Assembly (NCBI GenBank): GCA_046289975.1
Contig: JBKBUQ010000038.1
Location: forward strand, 1-21,329
From: UBA2798 sp046289975
Lineage (GTDB): Bacteria; Bacteroidota; Bacteroidia; Flavobacteriales_D; UBA2798
Direction: 5' to 3'
Length of the DNA stretch: 21,329 bases
Position numbers and translations under genes: made by a program
Shown: positions 1 to 9,100 of the stretch, piece after piece
How the letters are laid out: every line of letters begins with the position of its first letter
Numbering within the stretch: position 1 is the first letter of the stretch
Notes under the pieces: model-generated
What the model was told of the DNA's origin: nothing
The model's database searches: none
What the model saw: the letters and a program-made list of their open reading frames with translations, nothing else

Positions 1-3000
1 GGTACTTGTTTTCATACTGTTGCTGTGCAGGCAAGGAAGCAATTCCCATTTTTTCCAGACGAACCCTGCCCGCAGATAATTCGCGTGTCTTCTCCATGCG
101 CAGATTCTCCAATTCAGACAAACGACGTTCTTCATCACGCTTTATTTTTTCATCATTGGTACTTGCGATAATGGCTTTGGATTCGGCAATTTGTTTGTCC
201 AGTTTTTCAATTAGCGTTTCGTTCAGATCATTCCGTTCACTGATTTTCCGAGCTTCGGAAGAAGTGGAGTTTTCAATACGCTCCATGCTCTGAACATAAC
301 CGGGATCTACCGTTTGGATCAGATTCTTTTTCTCATTGGTAAGTTCCGGACGCTCGCTGAGTTGCTCCAATGTTTGTTTGTCGCGCTTGAGTTCTTCTTC
401 TTTCTGTTTTTTCAACTCTGCCAATTGATTCAGCTTATTGACTGTTGCAGGATCGGCAGATGATGTTGATTTAAGCTCCGACATTTGCGCATCGATACGA
501 CGGATCAATTCTTCGTTTAATCGTATCCGCTCTTCCGTCTGTTTACTGCGATCGCCCGACGAGGATGAAGATTCGAGAGTAGTGAAATATTCCGGATAAA
601 TATCCGACACCTTAACAATATTCTGTTCAGGATCAATACCCAGAGCTGTTTTTGCAGATTTGGAGTAGGAAGTTGCCGCGTTGTTCAGGTACTTATTCCC
701 CAATTGTTCAGCCACGTTCGCTTTCATCAGGAGGAGGTTTTTTGCCTTCTCATCTTTTTCCTTCGCAGCTTCAGCACGAAGTTTTTTTGCGTCTTCAAAC
801 TTCGATTTTGCCTTTTCCTCCAGCTTTTGAGCCGTGAGGAATTCAGGATCATCAGCAGGCACCTTAACTTTTTTAGCTTCCGATTTGGCTGTTGAAACTT
901 TCGCTTCGATCTCTTTTTTCTCCAGCTGATTTGCCTCCTGAACTTTCGATGCAATTTCCAATTCGAGTTTAACCAATTCTGCTTCGAGTTTAATAATCTC
1001 TTGTGTGATGCGGTCCGATTCTGCTGCATTGTTCGACTCTGCACGGCGAATTTTTAATTCGGTGAGTTGGTCTTCAATATTGCGTACTTTATCAATAAGC
1101 GGTTGCAAGGCATCGATACGCTTTTGTGCTTCGGCAGACGAATATTCGGGCATAAATGCATAACCGGATACCGAACGACCATTTTCATCCACGCGTGTGA
1201 TTCCTGCTTCTGCCAATTGTTTATCAGCCTGCGCAACTTCGCGCTCTTTCTCATCACGAAGATCTTTCAAGTCCTCAATACGTTGACGCGTAGCTGCGGG
1301 ATCGCTCACATTTCCGGTTGAGAGGTTTCGTTCCAGTCGGTTGATCTCTTCAGCGGTCTTGCGGATCAACTCCTCATTGGCCTCGCGTGTTTCTGCTGTT
1401 TTGCGGACATCTGACTTATTGGAATTTTGGATGGCATCCACTTTTGCGTCGTAAGAAGGATCAACGGTTTCTGCAATCTTTTCGTTCTTTTCTTCCTGAA
1501 TTACATTGGGAGTGCGAGAACCCTGCATGGTGGATTCATCTTTGCGGACCATCGATTCCAACTGCGATTCCAGTTTTTCGAGTTCAGCTGCTTTATCGGT
1601 ATTCCCGGTTTGTTCAGCCCGCCGCTTTTCTTCCTTCACTTTATTCAGTGTCTGCTCATTTAATTGTTTGCGCTCTTCAGCTTTTTGCGTGGAAGTAAGA
1701 TTACTCCCTTCGATGGAAGCCAATTGTTTATCGTACGACGGATCAATTTTATCCAAAGTAGTATTGCTGGCCAGATCCGTCGATTTTACCACTCCCGGAT
1801 CGGTGGAGGCAGTATTTTCCAGACTTTGAATACGGCGCTCATTGGTTGTGATATCGTTTCGTTTCTCAGCGATTAGTTTATCCAAACCATTCATTTCATT
1901 TTGTGCGGCAATTTTTTCTTCGGGAGTTCCACCTGCAATTTGTTCTTCCAGCGCAGCCTTACGCGATTCTGCCGATTGCAGGAATTCCCTGTTCAGATCG
2001 TTTTCTGATCGTAGTTTATCCTGTGTGCTTGAATTGGAATTACGAATACTGTTCAGCTTGTTGGTGTAGTTGGGATCAACAGCAGTGGTGATTTCGCTGG
2101 AACTTTTAATGGTCTTATTCGGATCTTTTATTGCTGCGATCTGCTGATCATTGTTATTGATTTCGGTTTGTTTCTGAATTTTCAGATTGGTCAAGCCTTC
2201 TTTTTCCTGCAGGAGTTTATCCTTTTCATCACCATTTGCTTTCGCTATCTTTTTATCCAGCGCTTCGATCTGCTTCTCCACTTTGGCAATCAGTGTCGCA
2301 TTCAGTTTATTTTCCTCCTTGAGTTTGTCTTCAGGAGATTTTTGTGAGGACTTGATTTTATTCAGGGATACATCGTAATTCGGATCAACCTTGTTAGGTT
2401 CTGTTACACGAGTTGGATTGACAGTAGATGAACCGCCATCAATTTTTCGCTGATTGAGGCTGATTTCATTTTGAGTGGATTCCTTCAGATCACGCAATTC
2501 CCTGTTCTCTTTTTCCAGACGTTCACGTTCCATCGGATCGACGGAATTCATTTTAGCATTGTTGGCAGCGATGCGTTCATCGGTTTTGGTAACCAGATCT
2601 CGATTCAACTCGTTTTCGCGTTGCAATTGCTCTTTTGGACTAAGCCCGGAATTTTTTATCTCATTCCGTTTCTGATCGAAGGTAGGATCAACCTTGGCTG
2701 CGGTATTTCCGGTTGTAGGTTGTACAGTAGTTGTGATGCCTTTTAGTTCTCCAATCCTGCTTTCGTTGCGTTTGATTTCGAGTTCCTTGTTCGATTTCAA
2801 ATTCTCGAGCGACTGAATGCGAATTTGCAATTCCTCGCGTTTGGCAGGATCTTTTTCCTTTTTGAGTTTGTCGTTGAGCGATGCCACATCTTTATCGATG
2901 GTGCTGATCCATTCCCGGTTCAACCGGTTTTTCTCCTCAAGTTTGGTAGTACTTTCCGATTGCAAATCGAGTTCTTCTGCTTTTGATAAGAGTCCTTTGT

Positions 3001-3024
3001 ATTGCGGATTCTCATAAAGGTATT
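1..3024 (-). repeat. Tandem protein-coding repeats of about 100 codons in the coiled-coil region
   Basis: At least seven units start with a VDPxY-like anchor: near 3024 (YENPQY), 2692 (VDPTF), 2389 (VDPNY), 2080 (VDPNY), 1747 (IDPSY), 1465 (VDPSY), 610 (SDIYPEY) and 310 (VDPGY). Spacings are about 332, 303, 309, 333, 282, 855 and 300 bases; the 855-base interval holds an extra non-repeat coiled-coil segment. Each unit then shows I-xx-S, an ExNxLNxxLIxK helix, and a second Glu/Lys helix ending near ExxxLxxLKxxKxxEI. The repeats are protein-level and diverged in DNA, so they are an old duplication series rather than a simple tandem DNA repeat. Confidence 0.8.
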
Positions 3025-5449
3025 TGTTCAGCTTTTCCTGATCGTCGCGATTAATCTCTGCATTCTGTTGCAGAACCTGTTCATTCTTTGCAATGGTAAG
3101 TGATGATTCTCCGGAATTGATTTCACGCGCCAATGTTGCCTTCTCTGCTTCGGTAAGCGATCCTTTTACGTTTCCTGACTGGATATCCTCAAGAATGGAA
3201 ACCTGTGAAGCGATCTGATCGGTTTCCAGTTGCAGACTCTCGAATTTTCGCTGTGCTGTTTTAATATCTGCCTGAATCGCATTGAGATCTTCGGTTTTGC
3301 TGTCAATCTCCCGCTGAAACTCTTGTTTCTTTTTATCGCCTTTTGCCTGCTCCTGCTGTTTTTTAAGATTGTTCAGCTCACGAGCGATCTGACTTTCTTC
3401 GTTACGCAGGTCTTTCACAATAGCAAGCGCTTTGTCGGCTTCCAGCTTTTTAGTTCTTCCTTTTTCGCGCAATTCATCGATCTCATCCTTACGATTCGAT
3501 TCGCTGGCCATTACTGAACGGATATATTCCTGTTGCTCACGAAGTTTTTTCTCCGCTTCTTTTCTGTTCTTGGAGTTAATCGCCGACTCTACTCCATTTG
3601 CAAATTCAGAAGCTACTTTTGCTTCATCCTGTTTCTTCTTTTGTTGTTGATCCAGACTTACTGCAACATTATAGGCAGCGGTAGATTCATTGACCAGTTT
3701 TTTTGCTTCTGCATTTAAATCATTGGCTTCTGCAATGATCTGCTTTCGTTCGTTTTCGTCGCGTACATTATTCAGTTTGGCAAGCATCTCTTCTGCTTCC
3801 TTGGTCTTCTGGCGTGCTTCATCGTTTTTGCGATCGGCCACTACATAAGCTGCTTCCGATTTCTCTTTAAGATCTTTGGATTCATTCACCAATTCCTCCA
3901 CATCCTTCTTCACCATTTCGATAAGGTCTTTGTCGGACAGGTTACCCAATTGCGAATCTTTATCGACTTTCTCTGTTTTTTTCTCACGGGCTTTGTCGAG
4001 ACTGTCGATAAGCATTTCATTGGAATTGGGATTGAGCAATCCTTTTTCCTTTAGAATCTGCGCAATAATTGCATCGGTATCTTCCACTTCCTGATCGAAA
4101 AGATTCCGGATTTTTAATTGTTCGGTTCCGCCGTTGTTGACCAATACCAATTCTTGTTTGAGCGGACGAATCTCTTTCTGATAAGGGACATCCACCACTC
4201 CAACGTGAGCGATCTTCGAATTATCGCTAACAACCACAAATTTGTATTTCCCCGAACGCGGTAAGGTAATCAGGTAGCTGCCATCGCTTGAACGTGTATT
4301 GTATATTCCAACCACTTCACCTGTTGCAACATCTTCCACACGCACCGACGCTCCAAGATTGCCGGGCGAAACTTCGGAAATAAATTTCCCTTTGATAATG
4401 GAAATCAAAAACGGAATCCGTTCAACCCTTACGTTGTACACATGCACTTTTCCGGAAGAACTCTCCCTGCGCGATGCAAACCATGCCACACGATCGAGCG
4501 AATCGACCATGTAAAGAAAATCATCATCGGGACTGCTGATTGCAAAATCGACGTTTTGCGGAGCACTGAACTGATCGGTTTCCGGATCGTACACGGAACG
4601 GAAAACATCATAACCTCCCATTGAATTATGCCCTTTCGAACAGAAGTACAAAGTTCTTCCATCCGGATGCATATAAGGGTAATTCTCATCCTGAGCAGTA
4701 TTGATATATCCCCTTACAATTTGTGGTTGGCCCCAATCGCCGTTAGGTAATCGCTTTACTTTGTAAATATCCAATCCATTTTTTCCGTCACTTCCATAAC
4801 TGGCAAAAAACACAACATCCGAATTTTTCGGATTATGGATGACGATTTTGTGATTATTCTTTTTATCGAGATTGCTTTGCAGTGCTTCAACAACGATGAG
4901 TTGACCACCGACATCTTTCATGCTGTAGAGACGGAAAAAAGTTTCTTCCGAAATAATTTTCTTTTCAATGACAACCAGATCGGTAATGTTGCGCAACAGT
5001 TTTCGTCCGTTGTTACACATTTCAATGTGGCGATTCACCTGAAATTTTTCTACATCTTTTGGCGTTGCCAGTGAAATGTATTTCTGGTAAGCACGTATTG
5101 CATCAGCAAACTGATAATTGAGATGGTACGCGCGACCGAGATAATACCAGCAGTCTTTATTTACCCCGGGACTTTGTGCAGCGAAGAGAAGGTATTTTAG
5201 TCCGTTTGTTTTTTCTCCATCGGAGAAGATCAAACATGTTCCGTATTTGTAATTGTATTCGGGACTTGTTGCGTTATTGGATAGGAGTTGTGAGAACAAC
5301 GGAGCTGCTTCCGTGTACTTCCCTTCATCGAACAATTTGTTCGCCATCTTGATCAACTCTGCTTCATTTTTCTGAGCAGAAGACATGAAGGGAACCAAGA
5401 AAAAAATGATGAGCAAAAATGCCCCGCTATGTCGGATGTTGGTTCTCAA
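1..5449 (-). CDS. Giant secreted TPR / PD40 / CRD-like protein with long coiled-coil repeat region (3' end outside window)
   Basis: One uninterrupted frame of 1816 codons runs from a TTG at 5449 to the left edge with no stop, so the C-terminus is missing. The TTG start is chosen because an in-frame TAG lies five codons upstream and no ATG precedes the hydrophobic stretch; it yields a good Sec signal peptide (MRTNIRHSG, then AFLLIIFFLVPFMSSAQ). Residues about 27-150 look like TPR helices (LFDEGKYTEAAPLF, YYLGRAYHLNYQFADAI). Residues about 200-330 carry PD40 beta-propeller motifs (DENYPYMHPDGRTLYF, GGYDVF). Residues about 345-430 resemble a carboxypeptidase-regulatory-like beta-sandwich (SDGSYLITLPRSGKYKF). 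From about 450 to the edge the sequence is Lys/Glu/Gln/Asn-rich coiled coil with tandem repeats of about 100 residues. TPR-PD40-CRD proteins of Bacteroidota usually act in the periplasm or at the outer membrane and often end in an OmpA peptidoglycan-binding domain (PorE type); whether this one does cannot be seen. It lies 55 bp downstream of plsY on the same strand. Confidence 0.85.
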   Translation of the reverse strand, partial: MRTNIRHSGAFLLIIFFLVPFMSSAQKNEAELIKMANKLFDEGKYTEAAPLFSQLLSNNATSPEYNYKYGTCLIFSDGEKTNGLKYLLFAAQSPGVNKDCWYYLGRAYHLNYQFADAIRAYQKYISLATPKDVEKFQVNRHIEMCNNGRKLLRNITDLVVIEKKIISEETFFRLYSMKDVGGQLIVVEALQSNLDKKNNHKIVIHNPKNSDVVFFASYGSDGKNGLDIYKVKRLPNGDWGQPQIVRGYINTAQDENYPYMHPDGRTLYFCSKGHNSMGGYDVFRSVYDPETDQFSAPQNVDFAISSPDDDFLYMVDSLDRVAWFASRRESSSGKVHVYNVRVERIPFLISIIKGKFISEVSPGNLGASVRVEDVATGEVVGIYNTRSSDGSYLITLPRSGKYKFVVVSDNSKIAHVGVVDVPYQKEIRPLKQELVLVNNGGTEQLKIRNLFDQEVEDTDAIIAQILKEKGLLNPNSNEMLIDSLDKAREKKTEKVDKDSQLGNLSDKDLIEMVKKDVEELVNESKDLKEKSEAAYVVADRKNDEARQKTKEAEEMLAKLNNVRDENERKQIIAEANDLNAEAKKLVNESTAAYNVAVSLDQQQKKKQDEAKVASEFANGVESAINSKNRKEAEKKLREQQEYIRSVMASESNRKDEIDELREKGRTKKLEADKALAIVKDLRNEESQIARELNNLKKQQEQAKGDKKKQEFQREIDSKTEDLNAIQADIKTAQRKFESLQLETDQIASQVSILEDIQSGNVKGSLTEAEKATLAREINSGESSLTIAKNEQVLQQNAEINRDDQEKLNKYLYENPQYKGLLSKAEELDLQSESTTKLEEKNRLNREWISTIDKDVASLNDKLKKEKDPAKREELQIRIQSLENLKSNKELEIKRNESRIGELKGITTTVQPTTGNTAAKVDPTFDQKRNEIKNSGLSPKEQLQRENELNRDLVTKTDERIAANNAKMNSVDPMERERLEKENRELRDLKESTQNEISLNQRKIDGGSSTVNPTRVTEPNKVDPNYDVSLNKIKSSQKSPEDKLKEENKLNATLIAKVEKQIEALDKKIAKANGDEKDKLLQEKEGLTNLKIQKQTEINNNDQQIAAIKDPNKTIKSSSEITTAVDPNYTNKLNSIRNSNSSTQDKLRSENDLNREFLQSAESRKAALEEQIAGGTPEEKIAAQNEMNGLDKLIAEKRNDITTNERRIQSLENTASTDPGVVKSTDLASNTTLDKIDPSYDKQLASIEGSNLTSTQKAEERKQLNEQTLNKVKEEKRRAEQTGNTDKAAELEKLESQLESMVRKDESTMQGSRTPNVIQEEKNEKIAETVDPSYDAKVDAIQNSNKSDVRKTAETREANEELIRKTAEEINRLERNLSTGNVSDPAATRQRIEDLKDLRDEKEREVAQADKQLAEAGITRVDENGRSVSGYAFMPEYSSAEAQKRIDALQPLIDKVRNIEDQLTELKIRRAESNNAAESDRITQEIIKLEAELVKLELEIASKVQEANQLEKKEIEAKVSTAKSEAKKVKVPADDPEFLTAQKLEEKAKSKFEDAKKLRAEAAKEKDEKAKNLLLMKANVAEQLGNKYLNNAATSYSKSAKTALGIDPEQNIVKVSDIYPEYFTTLESSSSSGDRSKQTEERIRLNEELIRRIDAQMSELKSTSSADPATVNKLNQLAELKKQKEEELKRDKQTLEQLSERPELTNEKKNLIQTVDPGYVQSMERIENSTSSEARKISERNDLNETLIEKLDKQIAESKAIIASTNDEKIKRDEERRLSELENLRMEKTRELSAGRVRLEKMGIASLPAQQQYENKY

Positions 5450-5459
5450 ATGCCAGGGT

Positions 5460-5463
5460 TCCT
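5460..5463 (-). promoter_or_regulatory. Possible ribosome binding site (AGGA) for the TTG start at 5449
   Basis: On the minus strand AGGA is followed by ten bases and then the TTG start codon. It supports the non-ATG start, which is otherwise chosen from the signal peptide and the upstream in-frame stop. Shine-Dalgarno sequences are often weak in Bacteroidota, so this is only supportive. Confidence 0.3.
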
Positions 5464-5464
5464 A

Positions 5465-5492
5465 AAGGTCTGTACACCAAACCTTAAAGATA
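5465..5492 (-). promoter_or_regulatory. Possible dyad and weak Bacteroidota -7-like element in the 55 bp gap after plsY
   Basis: The plus strand holds AAGGT at 5465-5469 and ACCTT at 5481-5485 around the palindrome TGTACA. On the minus strand TATCTTTA (5492-5485) differs in one base from the Bacteroidota -7 consensus TAnnTTTG, but I see no matching -33 TTG. This is the only space in the downstream half of the cluster where a separate promoter for the giant gene could sit. Confidence 0.2.
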
Positions 5493-5504
5493 GTTGAATT
5501 ATCC

Positions 5505-6152
5505 TTAGCCTTTTTTGCGAAGGCGGATATTCATTCGATTCTCCTCCCTGCGCATCAAACGCTCAATATTTTTTTGGTGAGTAATCAGTACAAGTACAGC
5601 AATTACCATTGCGAAATAAATCAGCGATAAAGGCACCGGACGAAAAACCAGGAAGAACAAAAACGGAAAACTGATTGCCGTAACCATTGAGCCCAGAGAC
5701 ACATAGCGTGTTAACAGGAAAATGATGAGGAATATGCCGATACACATCAAAGCGGCCTGCCAGTGCAATGCAATGACAACCCCTAGCAGGGTAGCGACTC
5801 CTTTCCCCCCCTTAAATCCTGCAAAAATTGGGAAAATATGCCCCAAAACTGCGATCACACCAATGGCCAGCTTAAAGTTGACCTGTGCAAGGGTTTCTGC
5901 TTCGTAAGGATTCAGCCATGCCAATAAAGTAATGGCAATGAGTCCTTTAGAAACATCCATGGAAAGAACTACGAGTCCTGCTGTTTTGCCCAATACCCGA
6001 AACGTATTGGTTGCTCCGGCATTTCCGCTGCCGTGTTCGCGGATATCTGTTCCATAAAAGATTTTCCCGATCCATACTGCCGATGGAATAGACCCCATCA
6101 GGTAGGCTACTACCGCGGCAATAATGTTAAAGGGTGTAAAAATTACATCCAT
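5505..6152 (-). CDS. plsY: Glycerol-3-phosphate acyltransferase PlsY
   Basis: PlsY transfers the acyl group from acyl-phosphate to glycerol-3-phosphate, giving lysophosphatidic acid, the first committed step of phospholipid synthesis; it is an integral inner-membrane protein. The 215-residue product has the family's usual size and its conserved motifs: GSIPSAVWIGKI near residue 20, REHGSGNAGATNTFR near 38-52, and GHIFPIFAGFKGGKGVAT near 104-121, the glycerol-phosphate and acyl-phosphate binding segments. Several hydrophobic membrane segments are evident, and the tail is basic (RRKEENR-like, then RLRKKG). The ATG at 6152 lies 10 bp after the stop of the upstream giant secreted-protein gene, so it is probably in the same transcript. 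Its usual partner plsX is not in the window. The identification is firm. Confidence 0.97.
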   Translation of the reverse strand: MDVIFTPFNIIAAVVAYLMGSIPSAVWIGKIFYGTDIREHGSGNAGATNTFRVLGKTAGLVVLSMDVSKGLIAITLLAWLNPYEAETLAQVNFKLAIGVIAVLGHIFPIFAGFKGGKGVATLLGVVIALHWQAALMCIGIFLIIFLLTRYVSLGSMVTAISFPFLFFLVFRPVPLSLIYFAMVIAVLVLITHQKNIERLMRREENRMNIRLRKKG

Positions 6153-6162
6153 TCTTCTGTTT

Positions 6163-9100
6163 TTAGTTCGCCCGATCCAACAACTCCTGCGCGCGACCGC
6201 GACGGTTATTGTTGAAACGGTATTCGAAATCCTGTTGACCTTTCTCGCCCTTATACTTCCTTTTGTCGTCTTTGGTTTCCTGAACGATCTTATTGAAGTT
6301 GCTATCAGAAGAAGTTACCTCCAACAGCTCCTTTGCATAAGTGAAGAAGTACCAGTTTGAATCGTCTAATTTAATAACAATGCTGACTTGATCGAAGCTT
6401 CGTCCTTTCTGAATCATCACCCGACCATCTACATACTTGAAAATCTGCTTGTTATTTATATTGCTAATTGCAAGCTTACCCTCAGATAACCATATACCTT
6501 CCTCCGGAATCCACTTGAGAGTGACATCAGCGAATACAATGGACTTCTCCAACTCATCCGGAAAACGCTTAACCTCTCCGTGTAAGCTTAGATCGGCGAT
6601 TACTTTATCAGCCTTTTCCATTCCGATTAACTCTCGAAGTGCTTTTTCGTAGTTCGACTTCTCATACTCAAACTGCTGTACATCAGGATAATTAATTATC
6701 TTATCGGCCATTTTTTTCATGGCGTCATCGCTGAAAGGGAAATCACACATCAGCGCTACTTTCATTACCGGATTTCCGTAGCCCAGTTTTTGAGTGATAT
6801 TTCCAATGGGTGTCACTTTAAATTGACCGGTATTTACCCCAAAATTCATTTTTCCATCACCGTGTATCTCGCACTTTTCTTTTGCAAACGCAACCAGATT
6901 TCCGGGTAAGGTATTTTCTTTCAGCTTCTCATCTTTAGCAATCTGGTATTCCTGGAGGCGTTTGTCAAAAACCAAATACCCTTCTGCGGCTATTACATCA
7001 ATATGGTCCTTTTTAATTTTACTCGAAAGGAAACTGGGATAAATCGCCAAAGAATCCTGGCTAAGCGTGATACCGGAACCAAGGAAACCGCCTCCATCGA
7101 AATTGATGATTGGATTACCAATGGGAATTCGAATATCCATCGGATCCACAACTCCCTTGAATACCACCCAGTCTCTGTTAATGGATGGACAATTATGCAT
7201 TAGTCGGGTTGCTCCGTTAAAGTTCAATCCTTTATCATTGGCCTTTAATTCGACACCACCTTTGTATTCGAAATGCGGACTCAGCATGAATCGCTCTTCG
7301 GGTTTAACATCACCTTTTGCATAAGTCTGGAATGTGGTATCGAGCGAAATATTGGCGAAATAGATTTTTTGCTCCATTTTGTTTTCATCGATATAGGCAT
7401 ATTTTCCTGAAGCCTTATATTCTTTCCGCCCGCTGATCTTGGCTGTTACCTCAGTGATTTTATGGTATTTGGTAACATAATTACAAACGATCATTGCATT
7501 TTTTAAGGGATCCATTTCCGCTTTTCTGCGGATTAGCACCTTATTACTATCCGGATAGATGCGCGCATCACCCACACCTACAAAATCAACTTTCTGACAG
7601 GTAATTACCTTTTTCTTCAAATCAAATTTCGCTTTGGGGGCAGCAAAATTCAATGAATCCTGGCCTTGTCGCACCGAGAAGAAATTTGAACCGGATAAAT
7701 CGATATCCGTATCGATGTTAATGTTACCCGATACAGAGCGTTTATCGGATTCAAGTTCAATATCTTCATTGTCCATGAACCATTTGAATCGGTCCATGAA
7801 ACAGATGTATTCATTTTCGGGGAATTCCACTTTTGTTTCCGTTCCATTCGATTTGAATTCGCCCAATCGCTGAACAAAATCAACGTGCGCATTTACGTTA
7901 TCCGTTTTAAATGCAAGCTCTTGTGTTAAATCATGGTTCTTCAGTTTGAAGTTGGCCGTATCCGAATCAATGACTTTTGTTTTAAACTTGAATTTACGAG
8001 AGGTTAGTTCGGCTGTATTAAAATAGATTCTTCCCTTGCCAGTCATTCCATCCGGACGAAGTGCTGTTGTTCCACGCATCTTACAGGTATTATCAAAGAG
8101 ATGAATAGCAGAGTCGCGCGATTGGGTGTACAATACCTTAGCTTTGGGATGGTATCGAATTATCAATTGCGATCCATGCGATTCGGGGATTTCTACACTT
8201 CCCTTTTGTTCTACGTTTTTATACTTTTCTGCTATTCCTGAAAGCGAATCCGGGAAAAGTGTAAATGCTTTTGAATCGGCAGTGGTTGTAAGAAATTTAA
8301 TTGTTCCATCTGCCTGCAAACCATTATTGGAAAGACGTATTTCATTATTGAAGGTGGCTTTATCGCCATACAATTTGATTCCCTCCGGTGGAAGTTTACG
8401 GATGAAGCCCAGTGAATAATCTTTTTGAACGGATAGTGCCTCTTTAAGCACCGGTAAAATTCCGGCCGATTTAAATTCTCCTGCAAATTTTTGAGAGGGT
8501 ACTTTAAAATTATCCAGACTATCCATTGTAAAGGGATCAACTTTAAAATAGAATGAGCTGCTGTCGTAAACCCCATTATGAATGGATTGATCATTGTAGA
8601 ATACGTAAGTTGGTGTGGTAGAAGTCAGGATAGGATAATTATGGAATCCTTTTTTGATTCCCGATTTATTATCTTTTCCATCAATCATAATATTCCCCTT
8701 AACATTACGGATTACCGAGCGAACACGAACTTGTTTATCAAAGGGAGGAGTGAATGGCCAAACCCGCAATCGCATGGAATCGCATTGCAGAAGATCGATT
8801 TTATAATCATCGTAACTGAAGAAAAACTCTTTACCGAAATATTCGGTTGAACCGGCGTTGATAATCCCACCGAATTTCAAATCGCGGTTTTTCCTTACAA
8901 TCAATTCCTGACGCTCGGGGTAAATACGCACAAACTGACTATCACTCAGGTTCACCCGCTTAACACCATAGACGGTCAGATCGAGATTGAGCAAATTGAG
9001 ATTAGCGTTTTTCTGCGCATTGCTTACTTCACTTTCAATTTTTATTGGATCGTAATCCGTTTTACGGGCATTTGCTTTTAGCGTATGAGTAAGCTTCGGA

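Noticed and set aside
1..3024. CRISPR or satellite DNA as the explanation of the repeated pattern
   Set aside because: The units match at the protein level only, vary in length from 94 to 111 residues, and lack identical DNA repeats of 25-40 bases with spacers.
4429..4689. Alternative-frame open frames inside the giant PD40/coiled-coil gene, here and at several places from 6 to 5074
   Set aside because: The main frame is continuous over 1816 codons with recognisable domains; the others are low-complexity or show no family features.
8232..8594. 120-codon minus-strand frame inside the 1480-residue gene
   Set aside because: It is fully contained in the longer frame, lacks any recognisable motif, and shows the composition expected of an out-of-frame reading.
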